This document shows, one piece after another, positions 21,129 to 31,383 of a stretch of DNA of 64,000 nt (position 1 is its first letter; every line of letters starts with the position of its first letter). This DNA comes from Paralithodes platypus. Taxonomy: Eukaryota > Arthropoda > Malacostraca > Decapoda > Lithodidae. A program made the translations under genes and the position numbers. The DNA lies in the NCBI GenBank assembly GCA_032716605.1, contig JAVRFV010002311.1, positions 4,060,388-4,124,387 on the forward strand, read 5' to 3'. The notes below the pieces were generated by a model. The model did not search any database. It was not told where the DNA came from and was given only the letters and a program-made list of their open reading frames with translations.

Positions 21129-21513
21129 GGGGGGTCACCGCCTCTTTTTTATCATTCTCTCCTTTTCTCTCTTTCTCTGGCTTGTATCCATTCGGCCTCA
21201 TTCAGCCAACTGTTTTAAGACGTTTATCCCCATCGAGGTGTCGATTTCTTCCTGGCGAGCGATAGCGAGCCAGCATTGTATGGAGAAATCCGGCTTCGCC
21301 AGAGAAATTTTTCTATCGAAAAATGTACAAATTTAGTTTGCTGTCGAAACAAAAATATAAATATGCTGGCTCGCTACCGCTCGCCAGGAAAATATTGACA
21401 CCTGGATGGGGGGTCAACGTCTTAAAACAATAGGCTGAACGGGGCCGAATGGATACAAGCCAAAGAGAGAGGGAGAGAAAGAGAAGAAAAAAAAGCGAGG
21501 TGGGCTCCCTTAA
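21125..21513 (+). mobile_element. TTAA-2 hairpin MITE
   Basis: TTAAGGGGGGTCACCGCC ... GGTGGGCTCCCTTAA. The arms are intact, with ggcgagcgatagcgagcc and its inverted partner ggctcgctaccgctcgcc. GC hairpin tccggcttcgccaga. Confidence 0.9.
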
Positions 21514-21594
21514 AGAAAATAAATGCAGACCAAGGACTTCTAGGGAAATTATTGACTGTCATTCTTGAGCTCCAAACCAACTGCCTGTTATAAC

Positions 21595-21961
21595 TTAATG
21601 GTTCACTTTTTGGGCAATTTTTGCATGTATTCATTATTTTTCTAGTTTCCTCCCTAGACCTCCATAAAATTTAAAAAAACATCCATTAGATCCCCCTTCT
21701 AGATGAATTTGTACATTTTTCGGTAGAAAAATTTCCCGGCCAAAGGCCGGTTCTTCCAACATTACAGGCTCACTATCGTTCGCCAGAGAAAAAATCGACC
21801 CCTAAATAGAATGAAAAGTTCTAAATATTGACGAAGAAATGGGGCGAAAGGTCTTAAAATCGACTAACTAATGGGGCAAACATCTTAACATCTGAAAACC
21901 TATGGGGCTAAACACGAGGGAAAAAGCCAGTGGTCCTGAAAACCGGGCCATCCCCCCTTAA
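21595..21961 (-). mobile_element. TTAA-1 MITE, inverted, left end shortened
   Basis: cTTAATGGTTCACTTTTTGG lacks the ggggga of its relatives. The right end GGGCCATCCCCCCTTAA is complete. The core is recognisable by aaaggccggtt and ggtagaaaaattt. Confidence 0.8.
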
Positions 21962-22013
21962 TTAAACAACTCCCGACTCTCACATATAAAACATCTTAAA
22001 TAAAATAACTACA

Positions 22014-22231
22014 TTAAAACCGGTATCACACCAGCGCATTTTCCATCAACATTTATCCTCAACACTGGTCTGGCAGCTTATGAGGTTAACATATAAAATA
22101 CTTCGGTCACCTAAATTCATCTACCACCAGTCTTGTGTCCGATACCAGTGCAAAATAGTCCAGAAATGTTGCCAGAAAAATGTTGACCATGGAATGTTGA
22201 CTATAAAAGCTCTCGTGTGATACCGGCTTAA
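22014..22231. mobile_element. TTAA-10 element
   Basis: TTAAAACCGGTATCACACCAG at the left. The right end inverted reads TTAAGCCGGTATCACACGAG. 218 bp, non-coding. It is followed at its own right TTAA by a TTAA-2 element. Confidence 0.8.
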
Positions 22232-22613
22232 GGGGGGTGACGTGCTTTTTGTTATTTCTGCCCTTTTCTCTCTTTCTCTGGCTTGTATCCATTCGGCCCC
22301 ATTCAGCCAACTATTTTAAGATGTTTACCCCCATCTAGGTGTCGATTTCTTCCTGGCGGGCGATAGCGAGCCAGCATTATATGAAGAAATCCGGCTTCGC
22401 CGGAGACATTTTTCTATCGAAAAATGTACAAATTTAGCCTGCTGTCAAACAAAAATAAAAAATATGCTGGCTCGCTACCGCTCACCAGTAAAAAATTGAC
22501 ACCTGGATGGGGATAAACATCTTAAAACAGTTGGCTGAATGGGGCCAAATGGATACAAGCCAGAGAAAGATAGAAAAGGACAGAAATAACCAAAAGCAGG
22601 TGAGCCCCCTTAA
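22228..22613 (+). mobile_element. TTAA-2 hairpin MITE
   Basis: TTAAGGGGGGTGACGTGC ... GGTGAGCCCCCTTAA. Core tccggcttcgccgga followed by gacatttttctatcgaaaaatgta. Confidence 0.9.
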
Positions 22614-23270
22614 CCTATGCTTAGTGTTTTAGCAGTCAGATCTCAAGTCCTTCCAAACCAGGACTCCAATTCTCTGTTTTCTTCAATATCCTTCATGTAA
22701 TTAATTCAATATCGTGTATAATTGTATATTAACTTTGTGTAGACATATCAACTTAGGACTACTGTTTGTCAAAGCACTTTATTATCATCTTTCTAATTTA
22801 TGAAGTATGATCAACGTTTGGTAGCACAAGGGCTGCATATATCATTTTCAGTACTTGACACATTAGCACAAGGGCTGCATATATCATTTTCAGTACTCGA
22901 CACATTCTCTCAACACTCCAGTTACAATTTTCAGTACTTAGAATTTTCAGTACCGGTACTTACAATTTTCAGTACAGTACTAACAATTTTCAGTACTTCC
23001 AATATTCAGTACCTACAATTGTCAGTACTTAACACATTATCTCATCACTCAAGTTATAATTTTCAGTACTTAGAATGTTCAGTACCGGTACTTACAATTT
23101 TCAGTACTTACAATTTTCAGTACTAACAATTTTCAGTACTTTAAGCACATTATCTCATCACTCAAGTTACAATTTAACAACATTGTAACATAGATTACAA
23201 GTTAATTTCAAGCTCAAAGTTTGGCACACGCACCTTGATCAGATGAATGCTCGTCTTCTGGCTTGTTTAG
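22614..23270. repeat. CAGTACT-rich interspersed and tandem repeats
   Basis: A 42-bp unit (gcacaagggctgcatatatcat) is duplicated at about 22822-22905. Then cagtacttacaattttcagtac-type units of irregular spacing continue to 23150. No gene is supported. The 108-codon ORF across it is made of this repeat. Confidence 0.75.
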
Positions 23271-23461
23271 TTAACCCTTTCAAGATCCAAAACGCATAGT
23301 TTTTCTTTTTTCCGGCCATTATAAGACTATTCTATTCAGATTAGGAAGGTCATGTGGAAGTCCGAGGGTTGATTGAGATAGTCTTGTCCCTTATAATGCC
23401 CACACATTCTTCTTAAACTGTATAAAATTGTCAAAACGCGTCATGAACCTCAAAGGGTTAA
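23271..23461. mobile_element. TTAA-3 hairpin MITE, clean copy
   Basis: TTAACCCTTTCAAGATCCAA ... GAACCTCAAAGGGTTAA, 191 bp. Inner arms tattcagattaggaaggtca and the complement-like tcttaaactgtataaaattg fold back. Confidence 0.85.
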
Positions 23462-23621
23462 CATTGTTGCTCTGCGGCTTTTCTCATTCATTTTGACGAG
23501 TAACACGTGCAGTACTGAGGTCTATTTGTTTCCAGCTGAGGGTAAATTGTCATGTTTCTATCTTTGTTACTCGGCTATAAGGTAGAGAGTTTGTAGCCAA
23601 AGATGATGGTTATTATGAAAA

Positions 23622-23708
23622 CTTGGCATTAATATGACGCACAGCCATATTAGCTTCATATATTGCCATTATGACACACAGCCATATTAGCTTCATATAT
23701 TGCCATTA
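23622..23708. repeat. 39-bp tandem duplication
   Basis: cacagccatattagcttcat followed by atattgccatta, two copies in direct succession. Confidence 0.85.
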
Positions 23709-23804
23709 AGTATCGAGAAATCAGCTAAGAAGAGATTCAATTTACGATCAGCTGGAAAAAAATAAAGTATAGTCTCCCTCTCTATCCGATGCCCCAATTG
23801 ACTG

Positions 23805-24027
23805 ACCACTTGCGAGTTTCAGGCTATAAGGAAGTTGGAGCCGTGAAAATCGATATTAAAGATAAATGCAACAATTATGTGGGTGTCTGATGGATAAAAA
23901 GTATGATTAATTTGGATTAATGTATTTATAAATGTATAATGACCGTATATTAGCTGATAATTCTGATAAATATTGATGTCTACGGCTCCAACTTCCTTAT
24001 ACACCAAAACTGGCAAGTGGTCAATTT
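23805..24027. mobile_element. Inverted-repeat MITE (family of 15062 and 50461)
   Basis: aattgactgaccacttgcgagtttc ... ataaggaagttggagcc at the left; the complement ggctccaacttccttata ... ggcaagtggtcaattt at the right. About 220 bp, AT-rich centre. Confidence 0.85.
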
Positions 24028-24039
24028 AGGATATTATAA

Positions 24040-24195
24040 TAGGTTTTTAGGTGTTTGGGTTTGGCTGGTCCCAGAACGCATCCCCATTTACCGGTACTCC
24101 ATTTATTTTAGGGTGCGCGGTACAATTTTTCTGTTTAAGATCGGGTTTTCAGGAACGTAACTCAATCGTAAATCGAGGGAGACCTGTACATCAAT
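24040..24195 (+). repeat. Dispersed repeat, inverted copy at 36690-36865
   Basis: The segment with gtttggctggtcccagaacgc and cgagggagacctgtac appears inverted at 36770-36860 as gcattctgggaccagcc and gggagggagacctgtac. Identity of the element is unknown. Confidence 0.6.
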
Positions 24196-24346
24196 ATTCA
24201 CCAATCCCACTATTTTTTTATCTTTTTGTTTATAATCGTAGTTAAACCAGACCACCGTGTTACAAAACGCAACTCTTGTAGGGCTGGCCTCACCAATCCC
24301 ACTGAATTGTATTTTACAGTCATACATGTACAGTACCGGTATATAG

Positions 24347-24869
24347 TTGTTGTTGTTGTTGTTGTTGTTCCCCAAGCTGCCTGGCTGAACAGCCCCAAGG
24401 CCCCGAGCAAGGCCAAGGCCATAACCGAGCGCCCCCACAGAACCCTCCCCGCCGACCACAATAAAGCCTGGGTGACCGAAGCCACTCCATGGCGGGGAGC
24501 TGAGGAGGGTGCGGAAACGCCCGGGAAACCAAAGCCCCACCCAGGGCCCTGTGTCCCTCAGCAATTATGAAGAGAAAGTTGAGGGGCAAGGGAAAAATGT
24601 GACGCTTTGGCTTCCAATCTTGGTAGATTGGGAGGTCAATCCACGTTAGAGACGCCGTCACTTGAGATCTAGAAAATATATAAGTTAAAGGAACAGTCAG
24701 AGTAAGCTATGGGTATGGCAGAGATTGCTCAGTTCTCACTCTGATAGACCAGCCCATCACCACATGACTAGAACCCAATCCTCTCAGCATCAGCTAGGAA
24801 AGGCCTTAGAAAGCCACCTTTGGCGGGGGGGATAGCTCCCCTATTTCAACCCTTTTCGGGGTTGGGCAC
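24347..24869 (-). mobile_element. SINE-A, full length with target duplication
   Basis: A complete copy of 523 bp. An 11-bp target duplication ccggtatatag flanks it (24336-24346 and 24870-24880). On the minus strand it starts ggtgcccaaccccg and ends in ccaggcagcttgg and (AAC)7-8. This copy defines the family's true ends and shows the 3' AAC tail typical of target-primed reverse transcription. I could not decide whether the head derives from a tRNA or another RNA. Confidence 0.9.
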
Positions 24870-25150
24870 CCGGTATATAGTTTCCTTACACAGTACATAT
24901 CGTAACATATGTACTGTCAATTATTTTCTGCTTAACCCTTTTGTACACAGGGATGCGATATTGCACCTCCAGATCATCAGCCCCTAAATGCAAAGATGAA
25001 TTATTATATTTTTCCACCAACCAACTTCAAAGACGAACAATGGTGGGGAAATCAACATGTGGGCCCCAAAGTATTAAATTAAATCTCTATAGCCTAATAT
25101 TTATAATAGTTTTTTTTTCTTTCAATTTAAAAGGGGGATTATGTCACAGA

Positions 25151-25997
25151 GAATTGTCCTGTCAAGTTACTGTCAGAAATACTTTATACAGTATAGCAGA
25201 TAATTGTCCTGTCAAGTTACTGTCGGAAATCCTTTATACAGTATAGCTGGGAATTGTCCTGTCAAGTTACTGTCGGAAATCCTTTATACAGTATAGCTGG
25301 GAATTGTCCTGTCAAGTTACTGTCGGAAATCCTTTATACAGTATAGCTGGGAATTGTCCTGTCAAGTTACTGTCAAAAATCCTTTATACATAATAGCTGG
25401 GAATTGTCCTGTCAAGTTACTGTCAAAAATCCTTTATACAGTATAGCTGGGAATTGTCCTGTCAAGTTACTGTCAAAAATCCTTTATACAGTATAGCTGG
25501 GAATTGTCCTGTCAAGTTACTGTCAAAAATCCTTTATACAGTATAGCTGGGAATTGTCCTGTCAAGTTACTGTCAAAAATCCTTTATACAGTATAGCTGG
25601 GAATTGTCCTGTCAAGTTACTGTCAAAAATCTTTATACAGTATAGCTGGGAATTGTCCTGTCAAGTTACTGTCAAAAATCCTTTATACAGTATAGCTGGG
25701 AATTGTCCTGTCAAGTTACTGTCAAAAATCCTTTATACAGTATAGCTGGGAATTGTCCTGTCAAGTTACTGTCAAAAATCCTTTATACAGTATAGCTGGG
25801 AATTGTCCTGTCAAGTTACTGTCAAAAATCCTTTATACAGTATAGCTGGGAATTGTCCTGTCAAGTTACTGTCAAAAATCCTTTATACAGTATAGCTGGG
25901 AATTGTCGTGTCAAGTTACTGTCAAAAATCCTTTATACAGTATAGCTGGGAATTGTCCTGTCAAGTTACTGTCAAAAATCCTTTATACAGTATAGCT
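25151..25997. repeat. 50-bp satellite, 17 copies
   Basis: Seventeen units of 50 bp (one of 49), core gaattgtcctgtcaagttac followed by tgtcaaaaatcctttatacagtatagctgg. Units are homogeneous from the sixth onward, while the first four carry tgtcagaaat or tgtcggaaat. ORFs across it are artefacts. Confidence 0.97.
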
Positions 25998-26009
25998 TAA
26001 GCCAATAAC

Positions 26010-26405
26010 AGCAATAGGTGGGGGTCGGGGGTCGGGGGTCAGGGGGAATAGGACTGCTTGGGATCTCTGAGGCCCCATTCAGCCAGCTGTTTTAAGACGT
26101 GTATCCCCATCCAGGTGTCGATTTCTACCTGGCGAGCGATAGCGAGCCAGCATTGTATGGAGAAATCCGGCTTCGCCGGAGAAAGTTTTCCATAATTTTT
26201 TTTACAAATTTAGCTTGCTATCAAAACAAAAATAAATATATATGGGGTATATGTGAAGGAGGGGGTCGGGGGTCGGGGGGGAATATAACTACTTGGGATC
26301 TGTGAGGCAGCTGTAGGGTACCGTATGTGAAGGAGGGGGTCGGGGGGGAATATAACTACTTGGGATCTGTGAGGCAGCTGTAGGGTACCGTATGTGAAGG
26401 AGGTC
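26010..26405. repeat. GGGGGTC-rich tandem repeat with a TTAA-2 fragment
   Basis: About 75-bp units (gaaggagggggtcgggggggaatataactacttgg ...) repeat at 26255-26400, and an earlier unit lies at 26010-26070. Between them 26070-26235 is the middle of a TTAA-2 element (gtgtcgatttctacctggcg, tccggcttcgccgga) without its ends. Confidence 0.8.
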
Positions 26406-26417
26406 ATACAAGGACTT

Positions 26418-26662
26418 TAATAATAATAATAATAGTTCTTAAAGCTAGCGCATGCTAAGCTAGCTAAGGATAGCTCAATAAGGCCGATTAGGCGTATTTC
26501 CATTGGGGTCCTGTACTACTACCCCATCCCTTTGCTCATGAGGGATGGTAACGACTCAGTGCTTGTGAAAAATCTTTAATGCGCCGAGCGTGGGCGCGAA
26601 CCCGGGCCTTCTGGGTGGAAGTCCGAGACGCTAGTCACTACACCAAGCGAGCCGCTTTGGGA
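26418..26662 (-). mobile_element. tRNA-derived SINE T2 with (ATT)n tail
   Basis: The minus strand starts gctcgcttggtgtagtgac (A-box-like, 26633-26651), B box ggttcgcgccc (26592-26602) and a Gly-like loop cttccac, then a body ending in (TTA)n at about 26418-26435. The anticodon stem is mispaired, so it is not a functional tRNA. A head-only copy lies at 42327-42412. Confidence 0.75.
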
Positions 26663-26883
26663 TGTCAATATTGTCATCCCTGTGCACGAGAGGGTCAAGT
26701 TCACTATAGTTATGGGAAGGCAGCTTGGTTTGCTTGGAGTATCACTTTCACTAAGCTGTTGGCAGTTCAAAATGCTGTATATTCTGTCTACGACTCAATT
26801 ACTGTCCAGTATTGTACTTTACTGACCAGCAAGGAAATATTTTGATTGCTACATTCCTCTATTGCATTTCTTGTGTAAATGGC

Positions 26884-27315
26884 TTAACCCCCTGGATACC
26901 AGCGACGCATCACGTTCGTCGGCAATGTATGTAACGTTAAACCCCAGTGCCGCATAGGGTGCATCGCGGTTAATTACTCCGGTCCTATGGCACCTAGAGG
27001 GCTCAGATTTGTATGGGAACTGTGTAAGATCCCACGCAACAATGCCGATGGTTGAAAACCCTCAAAGTCCAGCCGATTGTGCGTGAGCATGCAAAAACCT
27101 TTTTTGCATGTTTTTGCCTACCCATTTCCCCTCTTGTAATTCCAACTTTGGGGCGCCCCGTAGGACCCCTTAATGACCTAGGGGATGGATTTGTTGTGGT
27201 TTTTCCTTCATTTCTAACCCATTCCTGGTGTTTTCTGGAGATTTTGTTTTTGTTTACAACCTGCTGGTCCTGGGGTGTACATTTATTATCAATTAGCTGG
27301 TGTTCAGTGGGTTAA
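26884..27315. mobile_element. TTAA-5 element
   Basis: 432 bp with ends TTAACCCCCTGGATACCAGC and, inverted, TTAACCCACTGAACACCAGC: 20 terminal bases with about four mismatches. No coding capacity recognised. Confidence 0.85.
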
Positions 27316-27708
27316 TGAGATTATCCATTCAAAGCACAAGTAGACCTTTCAAGTAGTCTCAGGTTTGTTTTGTTTTTGTTTTTTTTGTTTTTTTCATATA
27401 TTAACCACTTACAAACTAATTCAAAACATCAAAGCACAAGTAGACCTTTCTTGTATTCTCAGTTTTGTTTTGTTTTTTCATATATTCACCACTTACAAAC
27501 TAATTCCAAACATGAATACACAGTAGTATAAACGTGAGCACCTTTGTGCTATCCAGAACAAGAGCTCCTCCACCTGGTCCACCCGGTAAAGAAGCCAGTC
27601 CTGCCGTCGTCATCTTCTTCTTCTTACATCATATCAGACCTTAGAAAACTACGCTTCACTTATGCTTACCTTTACCTTTGGATACCTTTGGATGTGTTCG
27701 CCGCTCCT
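27316..27708. other. Short repeats and LINE 3' flank
   Basis: A segment aagcacaagtagacctttc ... tcatatattnaccacttacaaactaatt occurs twice (27332-27425 and 27432-27510). 27650-27708 is the 3' flank of the minus-strand LINE, with a short repeat (cctttggata). Confidence 0.6.
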
Positions 27709-28527
27709 CTAGCGGCACCAAGGAGCGCGACGCCCCTCATTATGGGTGGTGATTTGGTGCAGTAGACTGTTTGAAGCGACAGCTCGCTCCCTTGCAAGGA
27801 TGGGCTCGTCTGGCACTTTTTGCAGTTCGACATCTAGGGCTCTCTTGAAGTTGTCTAACGAGATGTCCCTCATGTCTCTTACTCGCCGTGGGAGTTTGTT
27901 GAAGAGACGTGGGCCTCTGTGTGATAACCAGCCCTCTCGCAGAGAGCCCATAGCACCCCTGTTATTCATCCGGGGGATTTCGCATTCCCAGCCTCTCCTA
28001 TCACTGAATTTCATGACTATCGGAGTATGTAGGTTTGGTACTAAACCCTCTGCGATTTTCCACGTGTATATTATTAGGTAACATTCTCTTCTACGTTCCA
28101 GTGAGTACAGATTCAGTGCTCTTAAACGCTCCCAATAGTGTAGATGTTTTATCGAACTTATATGCGAAGTGAAATTTCTTTGTACACTCTCTACGTCATT
28201 TATTTCACCTGCTTTGTATGGGGATGTTAATACGCTACAGTATTCAAGCCGCGGTAGCACTAGAGATTTGAAGAGCGTTATCATAGGCAATTCACCGCGT
28301 GTTTTAAAAGTACGCAGAATCCAACCCGTTAGACGTTTCACAGCCGCCACTTTGACCTGGTTATGTACTTTGAAACCCATATTTTCAGACATTAATACCC
28401 CAAGGTCTTTCACACTGTCTTTCCGTTCTATTATGTGGTTAGATTCTGTTAAGTAATTTGTAATTTCTTTAACACCATTATTATCTCCGTACCGTATTAA
28501 TTGGAATTTTTCCTCATTGAATTGCAT
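27709..28527 (-). pseudogene. CR1/jockey-superfamily LINE, C-terminal part of RT, 5'-truncated
   Basis: Open for 272 codons with no internal stop. It begins just after the catalytic FADD region (MQFNEEKFQLIRYG), then LGVLMSENMGF, LVLPRLEYCSVLTSP and a C-terminal block with GPRLFNKLPRRVRDM. The second copy at 61692-62900 includes the FADD box, showing what is missing here. The 5' edge is near 28535, so this is a truncated insertion and not a host gene despite its intact frame. Confidence 0.85.
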
Positions 28528-28658
28528 GTTTAGAATGCTTAGAATGGGTGATCATTCAATTTATTATCACCAATCTATTATGTAGTAATTATAATGTAAA
28601 ACTTTCAAAATAAACAAACCAAAACTGGGACGACGCAAGATAAATGCAAATACAATCG

Positions 28659-28672
28659 GGGGGGGGGGGGGG
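28659..28672. repeat. Poly-G tract
   Basis: An uninterrupted run of about 14 G directly before the TTAA-7 element, preceded by a TTAA-9 fragment (28588-28655). Confidence 0.9.
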
Positions 28673-28673
28673 A

Positions 28674-29158
28674 TTAACCCTCCAGGCCCGGCTATGTATT
28701 ATATATATATTCCTCGAAACCCGGGTGTTTTGGCCGAAAAACGTCTAGGCTAGGCTACCGTATATTCGTTAATCAGACTGCTTCCCGCATTCCCGCGCAT
28801 CCCCAAGCGTAGCTGTGTTATTTACCTGTAGAATGGCATTAAGTAGAGCTCTCTAAGTCAACTGGTTGAGCTGTGATGATGATTTCATTGGAGATAACTT
28901 TATGGCCAAAACAGCCACTTTACACCACTTTTCGATACTTAACAACATACAGGCACACACGAACAAGCGACGCTCTCCTTCTTGTGGCCGGAGATGCGGG
29001 GCGTCGGTCCAGCCGGCTGTTGTTTACATGCGTCGGACCGACGCCTCGCACACGAAGCTCACAGGCTTTCAACCACTGGGCGTTCAAGAGGCCTTCCGGG
29101 TACCTGTTATATGCTTTTTTATGGGCGTTCAAGAGCCTTTCCATGGTGAGAGGGTTAA
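28674..29158. mobile_element. TTAA-7 element
   Basis: TTAACCCTCCAGGCCCGG ... GGTGAGAGGGTTAA. Only about ten terminal bases are clearly inverted. Two overlapping 121-codon ORFs lie inside but resemble nothing that I know. It shares its right TTAA with the following TTAA-1 element. Confidence 0.6.
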
Positions 29159-29481
29159 GGGGAGATTTCCACTTGAGGGATTTTTTTTCTTTACCCCTTT
29201 CTCCCTCATGTTTAGCCCCACTGTTTTTTAGATTTTAAGATGTTCGCCCCATTAGTTTGGCGATTTTAAGAACTTTCACCACATTTAGGTCACTTTTAAG
29301 ACCTTTCGTGCCATTTAGGTGTCTTTTTTTTTTTCATGGCGAGCGATAGCGAGCCTCTAATTTAAGAGGAACCGGCCTTTGGCCGGGAAATTTTTCTACC
29401 GAAAAATGTACGAATTTATCAAGGGGGTGTAATTTCAAGTTTGATGGAAGTCTAGGAAACACACTAGAAACCTCCCCTTAA
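29155..29481 (+). mobile_element. TTAA-1 MITE
   Basis: TTAAGGGGAGATTTCCACTT ... AACCTCCCCTTAA. Core ccggcctttggccggg then aaatttttctaccgaaaaatgta. Confidence 0.9.
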
Positions 29482-29657
29482 GTGTTGTCAGAGATTCCAG
29501 TGGTTGTCGCTCAACAAGTGTTATTGGTATCTTTATAGTTACTGGGAAAAGTGCTTGTCCCTCAGAGTATTAGTCAGTGTCCCAAACTTTGTGAAATATC
29601 TGACAACACTTATTAACCTTGACTGTACACCCTACTGTATGTGGTGGATTGTGTTCT

Positions 29658-29663
29658 TTTATT
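29658..29663 (-). promoter_or_regulatory. Possible poly(A) signal of the phosphatase gene
   Basis: AATAAA on the minus strand, about 560 bp past the stop codon at 30221. It is the nearest one that I noticed, but this motif is common in AT-rich DNA. Confidence 0.2.
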
Positions 29664-29682
29664 TCATACATTTTATTTTAGT

Positions 29683-29785
29683 AAGCGTTGTTTCCACAGC
29701 GATTTAGATAAGTTACTTTGACTTTATATTGTCCTTGTCGCAGTTTTGGTTTGTTTAGTTTGCAAGTTTAACATTTTAATGAACA
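29683..29785. mobile_element. TTAA-9 partial copy
   Basis: taagcgttgtttccacagcgattt ... cagttttggtttgtttagtttgcaagttt: the left half of TTAA-9 only. Confidence 0.7.
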
Positions 29786-29957
29786 ATTACCGAGTGTGCA
29801 CACATTATAATGTCAACACGATATCAATGCACAGGCCTTTTATCAACAAATTATATAACGCAAGGCTGAAGTAGCTTTTCAAATCCTGCCTTGTACGAGC
29901 TTAAGATATAAGATTAATGAAAGCATAGCCTGAATGACTCGTTAGCAACACACACTC

Positions 29958-30178
29958 TGTAGCCGGAGTCACGTGAGCCGTTTTTCCAGCAATTGTTACG
30001 GGCAATTATGGTCTGGCAGCTTCAAAAATGACACTTTATCAGAATTCAAGCGCCCAACATACTGTACTCTACTTTCAGTCTAATTACCGATATCAGTGCA
30101 AAAAAGTCCCGAAATACAACGAGAACAGACTTGCTCATGGAAAATTGACGGAAAAATGGCTGGTGTGACAGCGGCTTA
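29958..30178. mobile_element. TTAA-10-related element
   Basis: Left tagccggagtcacgtgagccgtttttcc; right, inverted, taagccgctgtcacaccagccatttttcc. Similar to the ends of 22014-22231 but with degraded TTAA borders. Confidence 0.6.
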
Positions 30179-30220
30179 TGTCCACACTGACACTGTACGG
30201 GATCCAACTGGCCGCATTAG

Positions 30221-30289
30221 TCAATCCACAAAATGGTCAAAGCTGTCCAGGTATTCAAGGGAGGCGAAGTAGCAGAATCTGTATTCCTC
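30221..30289 (-). CDS. Lar: LAR-family receptor tyrosine phosphatase, terminal coding exon
   Basis: The exon encodes EEYRFCYFASLEYLDSFDHFVD and ends in TGA (30221-30223). The acceptor is a pyrimidine-rich cttttacttttcag ending at 30290. It starts in phase 0, matching the phase-0 end of the exon at 31203-31338. Joined, the two give ...[15 protein letters not shown]..., the C-terminal end of the second phosphatase domain and tail found in LAR/PTPRD/F/S proteins. This cytoplasmic region follows the active catalytic domain in axon-guidance and adhesion receptors. The 3' UTR would continue to lower coordinates. Assignment rests on remembered family conservation. Confidence 0.85.
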   Translation of the reverse strand, partial: EEYRFCYFASLEYLDSFDHFVD

Positions 30290-30383
30290 CTGAAAAGTAA
30301 AAGAAAAATAGCATTACAGTACTGTACTTCAGGAATAGCATTACAGTACTGTACTTCAGGCATATGATATGGTGGTGTAAGGG

Positions 30384-30719
30384 TTAAGGGCAGATTTCCA
30401 CTTGAGGGATTTTTTTCTTTACCCTTTTCTCCCTCATGTTTAGCCCCATTGCTTTTGAGATTTTAAGACGTTCGCCCCATTAGTTTGGCGATTTTAAGAA
30501 CTTTTACCCCGCTTATGTCACTTTTAAGAGCTTTCGTCCCATTTAGGTGTCAATTTTTTCCTGGCGAGCGATAGCGAGCCTGTAATTTAAGAGGAACCGG
30601 CCTTTGGCCGGGAAATTTTTCTACCGAAAAATGTACACATTTATCTTGAAAGGGGGTCAAGGGGGCGTAATTTCAAGCTTGATGGAAGTCTAGGAAACAC
30701 ACTAAAAACCTCCCCTTAA
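30384..30719 (+). mobile_element. TTAA-1 MITE in the phosphatase intron
   Basis: TTAAGGGCAGATTTCCACTT ... AACCTCCCCTTAA. It is full length and sits in the last intron of the LAR-family gene, opposite in strand to it. Confidence 0.9.
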
Positions 30720-30721
30720 GG

Positions 30722-30936
30722 TGTCTGAAGGTCTGTGTGTGATGGCCCGGGTTGGAATCCTGGTGGATCACATGTGTTGCTTTCATTAATTTCATTGGAG
30801 GTGTTTTGGTGTTGTGGTGAAATTAATAAACAAATAGATTAAACCTAATCTAATTTAATTATTTCACTCCCGACACCAAACACTTACCAAGGTAATTAAT
30901 GAAAGCATGTGATCCTACCGGGATTGGAACCTGGGT
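30722..30936. repeat. Two opposed tRNA-like SINE fragments
   Basis: gggttggaatcctggtggatcacatg (plus, about 30750-30775) and, opposed, catgtgatcctaccgggattggaacctggg (about 30905-30935). Both show a B box GGTTSGAATCC-like motif and an adjoining cttcattaatt segment. Confidence 0.6.
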
Positions 30937-30937
30937 A

Positions 30938-31195
30938 TATAGATAGATAGATAGATAGACATTTTGAGTATATAGATAGATAGATAGACATTTTGAGTAT
31001 ATAGATAGATAGATAGACATTTTGAGTAAATAGATAGATGGATAGACATTTTGAGTATATAGATAGATAGGCATTTTGCGTATATAGATAGATGGAGAGA
31101 CATTTTGAGTATATATATAGATGGATAGATAGATAGATAGATGGATAGATAGATAGACATTTTGAGTATATAGATAGATAGATAGATAGATAATT
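30938..31195. repeat. (GATA)n-based minisatellite
   Basis: About eight irregular units of agatagatagatagacattttgagtatat ending eight bases before the splice donor of the phosphatase exon at 31203. The Ile-Tyr-Leu-Ser ORFs here are artefacts. Confidence 0.9.
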
Positions 31196-31202
31196 TTCCT
31201 AC

Positions 31203-31338
31203 CTCAGTCTGGACCATGGCAGGACGTTGTGTGCGTAGGTTGCGGACGGTTTGGAACATGTCAACCACACCCTCGTACTGCATGCGTTCCAACACCTGAC
31301 TCAAGGTGATGAACACTCCGGTGCGACCCACACCCGCG
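31203..31338 (-). CDS. Lar: LAR-family receptor tyrosine phosphatase, D2-domain exon
   Basis: 136-bp internal exon. The acceptor is attatgttacag ending at 31339 and the donor ctgag|gtagga. The first base completes a codon, then 45 codons follow: [51 protein letters not shown] is the second half of the phosphatase signature HCxAGxGRTG; the catalytic-loop Cys would be in the upstream exon. VVDMFQTV and [12 protein letters not shown] are typical of the second (D2) domain of LAR-type receptors. The next exon upstream (higher coordinates, ending in the His-Cys-Ser codons) was not found in this window, so it is probably beyond it or hidden in a region that I did not recognise. Confidence 0.9.
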
Positions 31339-31383
31339 CTGTAACATAATACATCATTCTTAGCTATACTCCACTATATATAA

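Noticed and set aside
25151..25997. Repeat protein encoded by the 50-bp satellite
   Set aside because: 50 is not a multiple of three; the apparent ORFs span only a few units and rotate frames.
28866..29238. Two overlapping 121-codon ORFs as genes
   Set aside because: They overlap in different frames inside a TTAA-bounded element, run into the next MITE, and have no recognisable domain.
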